DNA from: Bifidobacterium breve
Lineage (GTDB): Bacteria; Actinomycetota; Acidimicrobiia; Acidimicrobiales; Ilumatobacteraceae
Assembly: GCA_945901725.1 (NCBI GenBank)
Contig: CAMDLK010000004.1
Span: forward strand, 1-62,711
DNA: 62,711 nt
Direction of reading: 5' to 3'
Position numbers and translations under genes: made by a program
Shown here: in pieces, positions 1 to 9,363 of the stretch
How positions within the stretch are numbered: the stretch's first letter is position 1
Layout of the letters: each line of letters begins with the position of its first letter
Notes under the pieces: generated by a model
Told to the model about the DNA's origin: nothing
The model's input: the letters and a program-made list of their open reading frames with translations, nothing else
Databases searched by the model: none

Positions 1-3000
1 GGCTCGGGAACTGTGTCAGGTCTTATCTCTGGTTTGAACTGGGCCATCACCAATCATCAAGCGGGTGTGCCCGCAGTGGCAAACCTCAGCGTTGGTGCTG
101 CAGCCAGTTCATCCTTGAACACTGCAGTTGCCAATGCAGTTGCTGATGGAATCACAGTTGTTGTTGCTGCAGGAAACGACAACGCCAATGCATGTAACTA
201 TTCGCCAGCTAGTGCACCATCTGCAATCACCGTTGGTGCAGCTGTTCCATTAAATGATTCGCGCTCATCTTTTTCAAACTTCGGGACATGCGTTGACATC
301 TTTGCACCAGGTACAAGCATCCCGTCTGCGTACAGAGGTTCACCTACCGCTGTGGCCACCTTGTCTGGAACGTCAATGGCGTCGCCATTCGTTGCCGGTA
401 TTGCCGCTGTCTACTTAGAAACCCGAACGTCAGCCACGCCAGCAGCTGTCACTGCCGCGATCATCAACGCTGCGACACCCAATGTGGTGACGAACGCTGG
501 TGTCGGTTCACCAAACAAATTGGCGTATTCAGCATCGTTCGAACCCGCTCCCACACCAGCACCAGCTCCTGCCACAGTTCCTTCGGCCCCACTCTCGCTC
601 ACCGCTACCCCTTCATCGCAAGCGGTTTCACTTGCGTGGACGCTTCCTGCGTCTGATGGCGGATCAGCAATCATTGATTACAAAATTGAATATGCGTTGA
701 GTAGCAGCACTGCATGGACAGTCTTTGCTCACATCGCTTCCACCATAAGAACCGCGAATATCACTGGTCTGACAGATGGAACGAAATATTCATTCCGTGT
801 TTCAGCCGTAAACGCGATTGGCACCGGAATTGCGACCAGTGCTGTCTCTGCTACACCAATAGCTGCGCCTACGTTGTCTTCACCGCTTAATCTCACAGGC
901 ACAGTTGGCCGCCAAACAGCAACCCTGTGGTGGCAACAACCGTCTTCAATTCCTGGCTCAGCAATCACTGATTACATCATCGAGTCATCTGTCAATTCTG
1001 GTTCGACATGGACAACTGTTAATGATGGCGTGTCAATTAACAGAACCTTCACGGTCACAGGCCTCTCCGCCGTCGCTTACTCATTCCGTGTCAAAGCAGT
1101 GAATTCAACAGGCACAAGCCCTGCAAGTAACACAGTGGTACTCACGCCTCTTTCGATTGACCCTCCAAGTGCTCCACGTGCGCTTGCGGTGTACGCCTCG
1201 TTTAACGGTGCAACGTTGTACTGGGCAACGCCATCATCTGATGGTGGAAGCCGCATCACCGGATATCGCACTGAGTACTCCATTGACGGCGGGACAACTT
1301 GGACGACTTCCGAAGTTATTTCTGTCAGTCGCCGTTCAATGTCGTACACAAATCTTGTGGGTGGCGTGCTGCACAAGTTCCGTGTGTATGCAATCAACGC
1401 AGTCGGAACAAGCGTTACGTCGTCCGTAGTTGATTCAACCCCTGTTGCGGCCACTGTGTCATCTGAACCGCGCTTCTTTAATGGTTTCTTGTCGGGAACA
1501 AACGCCTACCTGTCATGGACGCGTCCTCTAATGACTGGTGGGTCTGCAATCACGTCGTACACCACATGGATGTCAACCGATAGTGGTGCAACTTGGCGAA
1601 GCATCGCTGTTACTAACGCAAATGTTCGTAACGTCCGAGTAAGCAGCCTCGCTTACGGTGTGCAGTATCAATTCCGCGTGACTGCAACTAATGCAGTTGG
1701 CATTAGCGCACCATCCTCGATTCTTCCGTTGGAACTACGTGGCATAGGTACACCGAACCCACCATCGTCAGTACGCGCCACAGTGAGCACAACATCAATC
1801 ACTCTTACATGGTCAGCAGTTGTCGCAAAGGCCGCTCCGGTTACGGACTACATCGTTGAATATCGCACTGATACTTCTGCGGCATGGTCCACATGGAATG
1901 ACGGAGTTTCAACTGCAGTTTCCGCAACTCTCACCAATATGACTCCAGACATACCGGTGTCTCTGCGTGTGAAGGCTGTCAATACATACGGAGCCAGCCC
2001 CGCATCAGCCATGGTGACTGTCACGCCTCGTTCTCCTGCCACTGCACCCACTGCTCCGTTGTCAGTTACCACCACTGCTGGCGACACGCGTGTTGCAGTT
2101 CGTTGGGTTACCCCATCAAGTACCGGTGGTTCGGCAATTACCTCGTACACAGTTACTTCGACACCTGGTGGATTTGCATGTACAACATCAACTAATGCGT
2201 GTGTAGTGACAGAACTAACTAATGGTGAGTCGTACACATTCACTGTGACAGCTACAAATGTTGTTGGCACCAGCGTGGCTTCCGAGCCGAGTGCTCCGGT
2301 GTCTCCAGTCGCAAGTGGTTCAACAACAATGCCTGCAGCATCGTGGGGGCTTGACCGCACTGATCAACGGGCATTGCCACTTGACAGTCAAATAACACGT
2401 GGTGGTACCGGTGCAGGAGTTTCTGCCTACATCATTGACACGGGCGTCTATGCCGCTAGTGCAGAATTTGTGAACAGAGTCGCTGGAGGCTTTACCGCAA
2501 TAAATGATGGGAACGGCACACATGATTGCCATAGTCACGGAACGCACGTAGCGGGAACGGTGGCTGGAAGCAAGTATGGGCTTGCAACTCAAGCAACAAT
2601 CATTCCTGTCCGAGTTCTGGACTGTAATGGTGGCGGTTCTACTGCTGAAATTGTTGCGGGCATTGATTGGATCATCCAACATCACGTTGCTGGCACTCCA
2701 GCAGTTGCCAACATGAGTCTTGGTTCCTTGGGGGGCGTTGATGTCGCAATCAATGATGCTGTAGCCCGAGGCGTAGCTGACGGAGTTACTTTTGTTGTCG
2801 CGGCAGGTAACAGGTACTCCGATGCGTGTAACTATTCACCGTCAAGTGAAGCTTCTGCCATAACAGTTGGCGCAACTGATTCAAGTGACTATTTTGCTGA
2901 CTTCTCTAACCGCGGATCTTGTGTTGATATCTTGGCGCCGGGTGTGCATATAGTTTCGGCCGCGATCACTAGCCCAACGGCTACTTCCAGCAAGTCGGGA

Positions 3001-3702
3001 ACATCAATGGCGGCTCCTCACGTTGCCGGAGTTGTCGCCAACATGTTGGGGCATGCTCCAACATTGACGCCGGCTCAAGTTGCATCCCAGCTGGTTACGA
3101 CTGCCACAAAGGCCACTCTCGGCAATCTTCCAGCGGGAACAACCAATGCATTGCTGTACCAACAGCCAGCATCGTCTAACTCATTCTCGCTAGCTGCAGA
3201 AGTTGAAAACACTGAAACGGTTGCAGACATCACTGCAGACGATTCTTCAATTGTTGTCTATGAAGAAGATCCAGGCGTTCCGCAAACTCCGACGACGACG
3301 CTGGCGCCGAAGATCAATGATGCTGTCGCGCCTACTCCTGCGAAAGAAACGCCGATAACACGCCCAACAAGCGACACTCCAGTTTCTGCGCCACCAGTTC
3401 CTAGCCAAGTAAGTTCTGCCCCGATTGCTGCACCACTACGAACTAGCGCAATGACAAACATCTCTATTGGCAAGATCACGAAAGTCGGCAAGCAATTGCG
3501 CGTCACGGTCAATGCGCCAAAGGGCTCAAAAGTCTCGCTTTACCGCAACGGAAAACTTGTCGGAAAAGGCGTGAAGAAGTTCTTCATGGTTCCCGTTTCA
3601 AAAGTCAAGAAGCAAAACTTCACCGCAGTGATTTCAGTAGCCGGGGCTTTTGTCTCCTCAGCGTCTGTGTCGCTACCGGTCCGCTCTGCATCACTTCGTT
3701 AA
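1..3702 (+). CDS. Secreted double subtilisin-like protease with FN3 repeats (5' end outside window)
   Basis: The reading frame is open from base 1, so the start lies upstream. The first S8 peptidase domain is cut: its Asp and His are missing, but the oxyanion segment AAGNDNA and the serine motif GTSMASP (about 367-387) are visible. Six fibronectin type III domains follow (about 565-2310), each with a central Trp and the ending FRVxAxNxxG. A second complete S8 domain has Asp in IIDTGV (about 2434), His in HSHGTHVAG (about 2530) and Ser in GTSMAAPHVAG (about 3000). A Pro/Thr-rich linker and a basic beta-rich C-terminal domain close the protein. Two protease domains flanking an FN3 stalk is unusual. 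It is probably exported and degrades extracellular protein. The next gene starts 3 bp after the stop. A relative with one S8 domain lies at 58222-59706. Confidence 0.9.
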   Translation, partial: GSGTVSGLISGLNWAITNHQAGVPAVANLSVGAAASSSLNTAVANAVADGITVVVAAGNDNANACNYSPASAPSAITVGAAVPLNDSRSSFSNFGTCVDIFAPGTSIPSAYRGSPTAVATLSGTSMASPFVAGIAAVYLETRTSATPAAVTAAIINAATPNVVTNAGVGSPNKLAYSASFEPAPTPAPAPATVPSAPLSLTATPSSQAVSLAWTLPASDGGSAIIDYKIEYALSSSTAWTVFAHIASTIRTANITGLTDGTKYSFRVSAVNAIGTGIATSAVSATPIAAPTLSSPLNLTGTVGRQTATLWWQQPSSIPGSAITDYIIESSVNSGSTWTTVNDGVSINRTFTVTGLSAVAYSFRVKAVNSTGTSPASNTVVLTPLSIDPPSAPRALAVYASFNGATLYWATPSSDGGSRITGYRTEYSIDGGTTWTTSEVISVSRRSMSYTNLVGGVLHKFRVYAINAVGTSVTSSVVDSTPVAATVSSEPRFFNGFLSGTNAYLSWTRPLMTGGSAITSYTTWMSTDSGATWRSIAVTNANVRNVRVSSLAYGVQYQFRVTATNAVGISAPSSILPLELRGIGTPNPPSSVRATVSTTSITLTWSAVVAKAAPVTDYIVEYRTDTSAAWSTWNDGVSTAVSATLTNMTPDIPVSLRVKAVNTYGASPASAMVTVTPRSPATAPTAPLSVTTTAGDTRVAVRWVTPSSTGGSAITSYTVTSTPGGFACTTSTNACVVTELTNGESYTFTVTATNVVGTSVASEPSAPVSPVASGSTTMPAASWGLDRTDQRALPLDSQITRGGTGAGVSAYIIDTGVYAASAEFVNRVAGGFTAINDGNGTHDCHSHGTHVAGTVAGSKYGLATQATIIPVRVLDCNGGGSTAEIVAGIDWIIQHHVAGTPAVANMSLGSLGGVDVAINDAVARGVADGVTFVVAAGNRYSDACNYSPSSEASAITVGATDSSDYFADFSNRGSCVDILAPGVHIVSAAITSPTATSSKSGTSMAAPHVAGVVANMLGHAPTLTPAQVASQLVTTATKATLGNLPAGTTNALLYQQPASSNSFSLAAEVENTETVADITADDSSIVVYEEDPGVPQTPTTTLAPKINDAVAPTPAKETPITRPTSDTPVSAPPVPSQVSSAPIAAPLRTSAMTNISIGKITKVGKQLRVTVNAPKGSKVSLYRNGKLVGKGVKKFFMVPVSKVKKQNFTAVISVAGAFVSSASVSLPVRSASLR

Positions 3703-3705
3703 CTA

Positions 3706-4947
3706 ATGACTGTCCGTCGTTCTGCGTTCGCACTCCTATGTGCCATCGCACTGACAACGGGGATACTGCCAACTGCACCAGCGGCGGCAGTGGAGACAAC
3801 CACCGACACAATCACCTGGCTTCCATGTGGCCCTATTGAATGCGGAAAGATCTCTGTTCCTGTTACTAAAGGACTCAACAGCAGCAAAACATTCTCGCTT
3901 TCCTTATACCGACGTGAAGCAACCTCGGGTTCATCGCCTCGCACATTGCTGCTGTTACCAGACCGCGAATACGGTCCTGATACCCGCACGCTGACTGAGA
4001 AAGCCGTACTCACATTCGGAACCGCCATTACAAAGTTCAATGTCATCTCCGTTGCACCGCGTGGTGAGGTCGATGCAGTGATGCCCGTTGGTAATGAAAC
4101 CAACATTGGCACGCTTGATATGGCAGACGATCTGGAAGCGGTTCGTTTAGCATTGAACCTAAAGAAAGTTTCAATTATGGGGTGGGGTAGTGGTGCCACC
4201 GCGGCCGCAGCCTTCATCATGCAGAACCCAACAAGAGTTCAAGCTGCTGTTCTTGATACTCCTATTGATCCGTCATCCTCAATGGTCAAGCAGGCTCAAC
4301 AACACATCACAGCAACAGCGCTTGGTGTTGAAACGGCCATGCGGTGGTGCGCTTCGCATCTGTCTTGCCCCATGAATGCCAATGTTGCCCAAGAGCTTGA
4401 CTTATTGAAAAGAAACATTCGGCTCGCACGTGTTGACACCGGCATCACGCAAATGGCAGTTGCTCGTGCCGCAGTACGCACCATTGTTGATGGTCATGCC
4501 CAAGAACTGTTCACTGCAATTACAGCCGCCAACAATGGCGAGTCGAGGTCGCTTCTCACGCTCGCTGGTACGGCACCAACCGTGTTGAATGCATATGGCC
4601 GCTGTGCTGATGTGTCACGCGCAGATGCAAAAAGAATTGCACAGGCACACGCTGCGGTAAAACCACACAAGTTCACCATCGGTTCTGAAGCAGTGCTCTA
4701 TGCCCTGTGCGCCCAGATTCCTAAATCAGAACAGCCCCTCGGAGCACTGAAGCCGGCAACACTAGCCACAGGTGCACGTGTGCTTGTCAACATTGCCCGT
4801 GGCGACCAAGTAACTGCACCTTCAGTCGTGCGCGCGATGGCAAAGAAGATGAAATGGACCTACGCGCCTGTCTATTCCAACAGGCACTTAGTCGTGGGCT
4901 ATGACAACGCCACCACAGTCGCTGCCCTCACGTTCCTCGCCAAGTAG
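3706..4947 (+). CDS. Secreted alpha/beta-hydrolase-like protein, TAP/S33 family, probably with displaced nucleophile
   Basis: 413 residues with a clear signal peptide (MTVRRSAFALLCAIALTTG, cleavage near APAAA). The fold resembles secreted tripeptidyl aminopeptidases (S33/TAP) of actinobacteria. There is an acidic-residue loop (RGDQVTAP) and a late His (NRHLVVGY) in the places expected for the Asp and His of the triad. The nucleophile elbow, normally GxSxG, reads GWGSG (codons 159-163, 4180-4194): the central position is Gly and the Ser comes one residue later. The protein may therefore be a non-catalytic relative, or use a shifted Ser. It starts 3 bp after the subtilase stop and is probably co-transcribed with it. 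Family assignment is moderate; loss of activity is inference. Confidence 0.75.
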   Translation: MTVRRSAFALLCAIALTTGILPTAPAAAVETTTDTITWLPCGPIECGKISVPVTKGLNSSKTFSLSLYRREATSGSSPRTLLLLPDREYGPDTRTLTEKAVLTFGTAITKFNVISVAPRGEVDAVMPVGNETNIGTLDMADDLEAVRLALNLKKVSIMGWGSGATAAAAFIMQNPTRVQAAVLDTPIDPSSSMVKQAQQHITATALGVETAMRWCASHLSCPMNANVAQELDLLKRNIRLARVDTGITQMAVARAAVRTIVDGHAQELFTAITAANNGESRSLLTLAGTAPTVLNAYGRCADVSRADAKRIAQAHAAVKPHKFTIGSEAVLYALCAQIPKSEQPLGALKPATLATGARVLVNIARGDQVTAPSVVRAMAKKMKWTYAPVYSNRHLVVGYDNATTVAALTFLAK

Positions 4948-4966
4948 GCGCAGAACGAAAAGCCGA

Positions 4967-5905
4967 TTACAGCTCGGCGAAGTCCCGAATCAGCGCAGCC
5001 AATTCCAACGGCGTATCACCTTGCACGCTGTGCCCGGCTTCCAAAACATGTTCAACCCGCGCATGAGGCGCACGCTTCACCAACTCTGCTTCGTCTTCGT
5101 CAGTCACTACTGATTGCTTACGCATTCCACGTACAAACATCAGCGGCTTTCCATAACCGGACACCACATCCCACAACGGCGCAGTAGACGGGCGCTTGTC
5201 GCCATCTTCCACGGCAGCTTTCATCTCTGGCAGTGGTGGTGCATCGGCACGGCGGTAACGCCACACCCATGAACCATCATCTTCTTGCAATGCATTATGC
5301 AAAATGCCACGGCGCAAACTTTCCACCGTACGTGTGGGGTTGAACTCAATCGTGCGCTTCAACAATTCTTCAAACGAAGGAAACGTTGCAGGCCCATTTA
5401 CAAAGTCAGTTATCTGCTTTGTCTTGTCTTGGTTCACACCTGGCGTGATATCTACCAACACCATCTTGCGCACCAAGTCGCCATGGTCACGCGTCAACGC
5501 CAACGTGGTGAGGCCGCCCAACGACATTCCAACCACGGCCAACGCATCAGGTGCCAACGCACGAATCACAGTGGCAATGTCCGCAGCATTCTGTTGCATC
5601 GGTAATGCGTCTGCACTAAACCCGGCAGCAGAATCAGAATGGCCATGGCCTGGCAAGTCAATGCACAGCAACGGCACATCAAGCGCCAATGCCACGGTGT
5701 CCCAGGTATGGGCATTCTGTGCGCCACCATGCAAGAACACAAGGCGCGGTGAACCCGTGCCCCACTTCAATGCAGACAGCTTTCGAGTGCCATCAACCGA
5801 TATGAATTCTCGGGAAACTACTGGGGGGCCCGCATATGCAATGCCATATTCCGATGCATTTTCATGAAACATCGAGAACTCGTCGTATGAGACTTTTTCA
5901 ACCAT
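4967..5905 (-). CDS. Alpha/beta hydrolase
   Basis: 312 residues, cytosolic. It has the oxyanion segment FLHGGAQNAHTW, the nucleophile elbow GMSLGG and the catalytic His in EAGHSVQGD near the C-terminus, so the Ser-Asp-His triad looks intact. Such enzymes hydrolyse esters, lactones or related bonds; the substrate cannot be read from the sequence. The ATG at 5905 is chosen because the divergent folB-folK gene starts at 5953, leaving 47 bp for two promoters. It converges on the secreted hydrolase gene ending at 4947 with a 19-bp gap. Confidence 0.85.
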   Translation of the reverse strand: MVEKVSYDEFSMFHENASEYGIAYAGPPVVSREFISVDGTRKLSALKWGTGSPRLVFLHGGAQNAHTWDTVALALDVPLLCIDLPGHGHSDSAAGFSADALPMQQNAADIATVIRALAPDALAVVGMSLGGLTTLALTRDHGDLVRKMVLVDITPGVNQDKTKQITDFVNGPATFPSFEELLKRTIEFNPTRTVESLRRGILHNALQEDDGSWVWRYRRADAPPLPEMKAAVEDGDKRPSTAPLWDVVSGYGKPLMFVRGMRKQSVVTDEDEAELVKRAPHARVEHVLEAGHSVQGDTPLELAALIRDFAEL

Positions 5906-5952
5906 GAAACGAGCGTAGTGAAAAGGGCCGCCATGCGGATAGACAGAGAGTC

Positions 5953-6819
5953 ATGGCACGTGACCATATCTATATCAATGGGCTTCGGCTCATGGCCTTA
6001 GTCGGTGTGTTGCCGCACGAGCGTGAAGGTCTGCAGCCTCTCCAAGTCGATGTTGATCTTGAAGTTGATCTCTCAGAAGCCGGCATCACCGACAACCTTG
6101 ACGACACTGCCAACTACGGCGCTATCTCTCAGGCCATCGCAGAAGTAGTTCGCGATTCAACAGACATCTTGCTCGAGCGTCTTGCTGCTCGCATCGCAGA
6201 CCGCGTCTTGCATTTCGATCACGTGGAAGTCGCAAACGTCACTCTCACCAAACTTCGCCCACCAATTCCAGAAGACCTCTTGTCATCTGCTGTGCGCATT
6301 GTTCGCAGCCGTGTCGACATGCGCGTCCCTGCTCGCCACCGCGCCATCATTGCGCTTGGTTCCAACCTCGGCGACCGCGTTGCCTACCTGCGCTTTGGTC
6401 TCGACAGTTTGTCGAACGTCATTGCACAGTCGCAAGTGTTCGAAACAGACCCGGTAGGTGGCCCTGACAATCAAGGCGCCTACCTCAACATGGTCGCCAT
6501 TGTCGATACAGACCTCGACCCGTTCGCACTACTGCGTCGCCTGCTACAAATTGAAGCCGATGCTCACCGTGTTCGCGTTGAACGTTGGGGACCTCGCACC
6601 CTCGACCTCGATATTCTCTTTTACGACGACTACGCCATCCACAGTGAAGAACTAACAGTTCCACACCCTCGTTTTGCAGAGCGTCGCTTTGTTCTTGAAC
6701 CACTTGCAGAAGTTGCAAGCGAACATTGTCCATCTAATTGGCGAGATCGTTTACCGCAATACGGCGTCTACCCACGCGGCCCTATCGACTCACTTGTCGC
6801 ACACGTCACCACTTCGTGA
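5953..6819 (+). CDS. folK: Bifunctional dihydroneopterin aldolase / HPPK (FolB-FolK fusion)
   Basis: 288 residues with two folate-pathway enzymes in one chain. Residues 1-120 match dihydroneopterin aldolase (MARDHIYINGLRLMALVGVL, then the NYGAI segment and a conserved LERLA helix). Residues about 128-270 match 6-hydroxymethyl-7,8-dihydropterin pyrophosphokinase, with IIALGSNLGDR and the signature RWGPRTLDLDIL. The two catalyse consecutive steps in making the pterin that FolP joins to p-aminobenzoate; folP itself lies at 11585-12478 on the other strand. The stop overlaps the GTG start of the following gpgS (GTGA), so the two genes are probably translationally coupled. Confidence 0.93.
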   Translation: MARDHIYINGLRLMALVGVLPHEREGLQPLQVDVDLEVDLSEAGITDNLDDTANYGAISQAIAEVVRDSTDILLERLAARIADRVLHFDHVEVANVTLTKLRPPIPEDLLSSAVRIVRSRVDMRVPARHRAIIALGSNLGDRVAYLRFGLDSLSNVIAQSQVFETDPVGGPDNQGAYLNMVAIVDTDLDPFALLRRLLQIEADAHRVRVERWGPRTLDLDILFYDDYAIHSEELTVPHPRFAERRFVLEPLAEVASEHCPSNWRDRLPQYGVYPRGPIDSLVAHVTTS

Positions 6820-7580
6820 CATCTATTGCACTTCTCGTGCCTGCCTTCAATGAGGCACAGGCCATGGCGCGCACCGCCCTTGTTATGCGCGAAGCACTTG
6901 ATGCCGGCGTTGTTTCATCTGCCACTGTTCTCGACGGTGGCTCTACCGACGGCACTGCAGAAGAAGCATTGCAATACGGCATTCGTTCTCTTCACATCCC
7001 CAGCCTGCAACCAGAACTTGGCCCCGTCTTAGGTAAAGGCGATTCGCTCTATCGCGGTGTCCATGCCGTCCCTGCTGATTGGTATGTCTTTCTTGACGCT
7101 GACCTTGGCAACATCTGTATTGATCACATCACTGCGCTCACACAACACATCGGCGAACCGAACATCTCATTCATCAAAGGTGGCTTTGTTCGTGTCGATG
7201 AACATGGCGAGCCCCGCGACATTCCCGCTGGCCGTGTAACAGAACTTGTCGGCCGTCCACTTCTTCGTCGCGCAGCACCACAACTGACGTATCTCTCACA
7301 ACCACTCAGTGGCCAAGTAGCTATTGAAGGGAACCTTGCACGCTCCCTTAGTTTTGTCACCGGATACGGCATTGAAATCGCAATGCTCATCGACGTGTTT
7401 CGCCTCGTCGGCACAGACGGCATCGTCGAAGCCGACATGGGCACCATCAACAACCGCTACAAGCCAGACGATGCTCTTGAAGATGTCCGCGACCAAGTTC
7501 TCGCCGGCGCCGCTCTACGAATCATCACCATGCCCGACTACGGCCTAGTCATGCACGGCCAAGTCACCAACCGCGACTAG
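6816..7580 (+). CDS. gpgS: Glucosyl-3-phosphoglycerate synthase-like glycosyltransferase
   Basis: 254 residues from the GTG at 6816, chosen because homology starts at SIALLVPAFNEA and the codon overlaps the folK stop. A longer reading frame from 6738 would only repeat folK sequence in another frame. Family marks are the GT-A start, VLDGGSTDGTA, the metal-binding DADL, GRVTELVGRPLL and FVTGYGIEIAMLID, all typical of GpgS (GT81), which makes glucosyl-3-phosphoglycerate for glucosylglycerate or methylglucose lipopolysaccharide. It is shorter than the mycobacterial enzyme (about 320 residues). Mycobacteria pair gpgS with folP2; here folP is about 4 kb away with an ABC operon between. Its TAG stop shares CTAG with the convergent ABC gene. 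Confidence 0.85.
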   Translation: MTSIALLVPAFNEAQAMARTALVMREALDAGVVSSATVLDGGSTDGTAEEALQYGIRSLHIPSLQPELGPVLGKGDSLYRGVHAVPADWYVFLDADLGNICIDHITALTQHIGEPNISFIKGGFVRVDEHGEPRDIPAGRVTELVGRPLLRRAAPQLTYLSQPLSGQVAIEGNLARSLSFVTGYGIEIAMLIDVFRLVGTDGIVEADMGTINNRYKPDDALEDVRDQVLAGAALRIITMPDYGLVMHGQVTNRD

Positions 7581-8545
7581 GTGGTGGGGCGCAAGATGTG
7601 GTCGAAAACGATTCCTACCTCTTGCCCCATGGTCCACTCGGTGCCAACCGTGTTGGTCATGGTCGCGCGAACAAGGCTTTCATCAACAGACATACGCACC
7701 ACCACAGTCTTAAGTGGGCCAGCAAACGAAAAACTCTGAACAATTCCACGATATGAATCTGGTTCAGCATCGCTCACAACCCGTGTGTGTTCTGGTCGCA
7801 CCAGAACCGCATGGCCACCTATCGTCACGGAATTTGTCTCACCGATAAATGTTGCAACGAAGTCTGTGCTGGGGTTGTCGTATACCTCTTGCGGAGTACC
7901 TACTTGTTGAATCACGCCGTTACTCATTACACACACGCGATCTGAGATAGTCAGAGCCTCGTCTTGGTCGTGTGTAACAAACAATGTGGTTGTGCCAGTG
8001 CGCTTCTGTAACGAGCGAATCTCTTCGCGCACTTCAACGCGGACCTTTGCATCTAACGCACTCAGCGGTTCGTCGAGCAACAATACGGTTGGCTCAATGG
8101 CCAACGCTCGAGCCAATGCCACACGCTGCTGTTGTCCACCAGATAATTGATGCGGATACCGATGACCAACATCAACAAGTCGAACCAGGTCAAGCATGTC
8201 AGACACCACCGACACACGCTTCTTCTTATCCATCTTGCGAATGGAAAGACCAAACCCAATGTTCTCTGCAACGGTGAGATGAGGAAACAAGCTGTAGCTC
8301 TGAAACACCATTCCCATATTGCGCTTCTGTGGTGGCACGGGTTCAATATTGTGGCCATTCATAATCAATCGGCCAGCATCAAATTTCTCAAACCCAGCAG
8401 CAACGCGTAATGCAGTTGTCTTGCCACAGCCACTAGGGCCGAGAATGGAAATCAGTTCGCCCTTTTCGACAGACAAAGTGAAAGCTGACAACGCCTCTAA
8501 GTCACCGTACTTTTTCGTAACGTGGGCAAATTCAAGTTGGCTCAT
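7577..8545 (-). CDS. ABC importer ATP-binding protein (PotA/FbpC type)
   Basis: 322 residues. The order is Walker A GPSGCGKTT, Q-loop FQSYSLFPH, signature LSGGQQQRVALARAL, Walker B VLLLDEP, D-loop SALD and H-loop VTHDQDEA, then a C-terminal TOBE-like region (about 230-322). This is the CUT1/MOI type ATPase that powers import of polyamines, ferric iron, thiamine, sulfate or sugars. It is the last gene of a four-gene minus-strand operon (lipoprotein, two permeases, ATPase), and its ATG overlaps the preceding permease stop by ATGA. The substrate is not determined. Confidence 0.92.
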   Translation of the reverse strand: MSQLEFAHVTKKYGDLEALSAFTLSVEKGELISILGPSGCGKTTALRVAAGFEKFDAGRLIMNGHNIEPVPPQKRNMGMVFQSYSLFPHLTVAENIGFGLSIRKMDKKKRVSVVSDMLDLVRLVDVGHRYPHQLSGGQQQRVALARALAIEPTVLLLDEPLSALDAKVRVEVREEIRSLQKRTGTTTLFVTHDQDEALTISDRVCVMSNGVIQQVGTPQEVYDNPSTDFVATFIGETNSVTIGGHAVLVRPEHTRVVSDAEPDSYRGIVQSFSFAGPLKTVVVRMSVDESLVRATMTNTVGTEWTMGQEVGIVFDHILRPTT

Positions 8546-9363
8546 GGTGTGATTCTGATTTCTTGTGAAGATGATGTCGGAGACTTTTTCTGAATTCGGC
8601 CAAGAACCATAAACAGAACAGTGGTCAGAACGAGCAGCAACAAGGCAACTCCCATGGCACCCTGGGGTTCGCGACCCTGGGCTTCCACCATGTATGTCGG
8701 CAGAGTGCGCTTCAGCAGCAGTGAAGATATAGCGAATTCACCCATCACCACAGCAAATGCCAGAAACGACGTTGTCAAGATTGCAGTCCAAAGATTCGGA
8801 ATCAATACTTTGCGAAAGGTCTGTTGCCACGAGGCACCAAGTGACCGTGACGCGTTCACCAAGGTATGCAAGTCAAGAGCTGCAAATCCCGCATCAAGAG
8901 TGCGGTATGCAAACGGCAAACACAAAATTGCATACAATGGCACAAGCCCGTAGTTGGTCGACACTATCCAGGGCACTGTGTCGCGGTAGGCGCCAGACAC
9001 TCCGACAACCAGCGCGATTGGCGGAACCACATATGCCAATAGCGACACTATTTCTGCAGCCATCTTCCACTGCACCGCACGCAAGTGAAGCCACAAGACA
9101 GTGGGAAGCAACAAAGCCAGAACCACCAAAACAGTGACAATGCCTAATCGCACGCTCAATAGGAATGCTGGTTGAAACTGGTCATCGCTGATGGTGTTCA
9201 TCAGCCCACGAATAGTCCACCGGGAAAACAAGGTATCGCGACCTAACAGCGACATTGGTACTCGTTGCATCGCAAAGCGAGTCATTGCCAACATTGGCAC
9301 TATAAAGAATGCGCCCACCACAATGATGACAGGCCATTCCCACGTTGTGCGGCGCTTGTTCAT
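8542..9363 (-). CDS. ABC importer permease, second subunit
   Basis: 273 residues from the ATG at 9363 (MNKRRTTWEWP), chosen because it overlaps the upstream permease stop by ATGA; an upstream GTG would only extend into that gene. About six hydrophobic segments are visible. The coupling helix is in the segment NASRSLGASWQQTFRKVLIP, matching the EAA motif of binding-protein-dependent permeases. With the partner permease it forms the membrane channel of the importer. Confidence 0.9.
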   Translation of the reverse strand: MNKRRTTWEWPVIIVVGAFFIVPMLAMTRFAMQRVPMSLLGRDTLFSRWTIRGLMNTISDDQFQPAFLLSVRLGIVTVLVVLALLLPTVLWLHLRAVQWKMAAEIVSLLAYVVPPIALVVGVSGAYRDTVPWIVSTNYGLVPLYAILCLPFAYRTLDAGFAALDLHTLVNASRSLGASWQQTFRKVLIPNLWTAILTTSFLAFAVVMGEFAISSLLLKRTLPTYMVEAQGREPQGAMGVALLLLVLTTVLFMVLGRIQKKSPTSSSQEIRITP

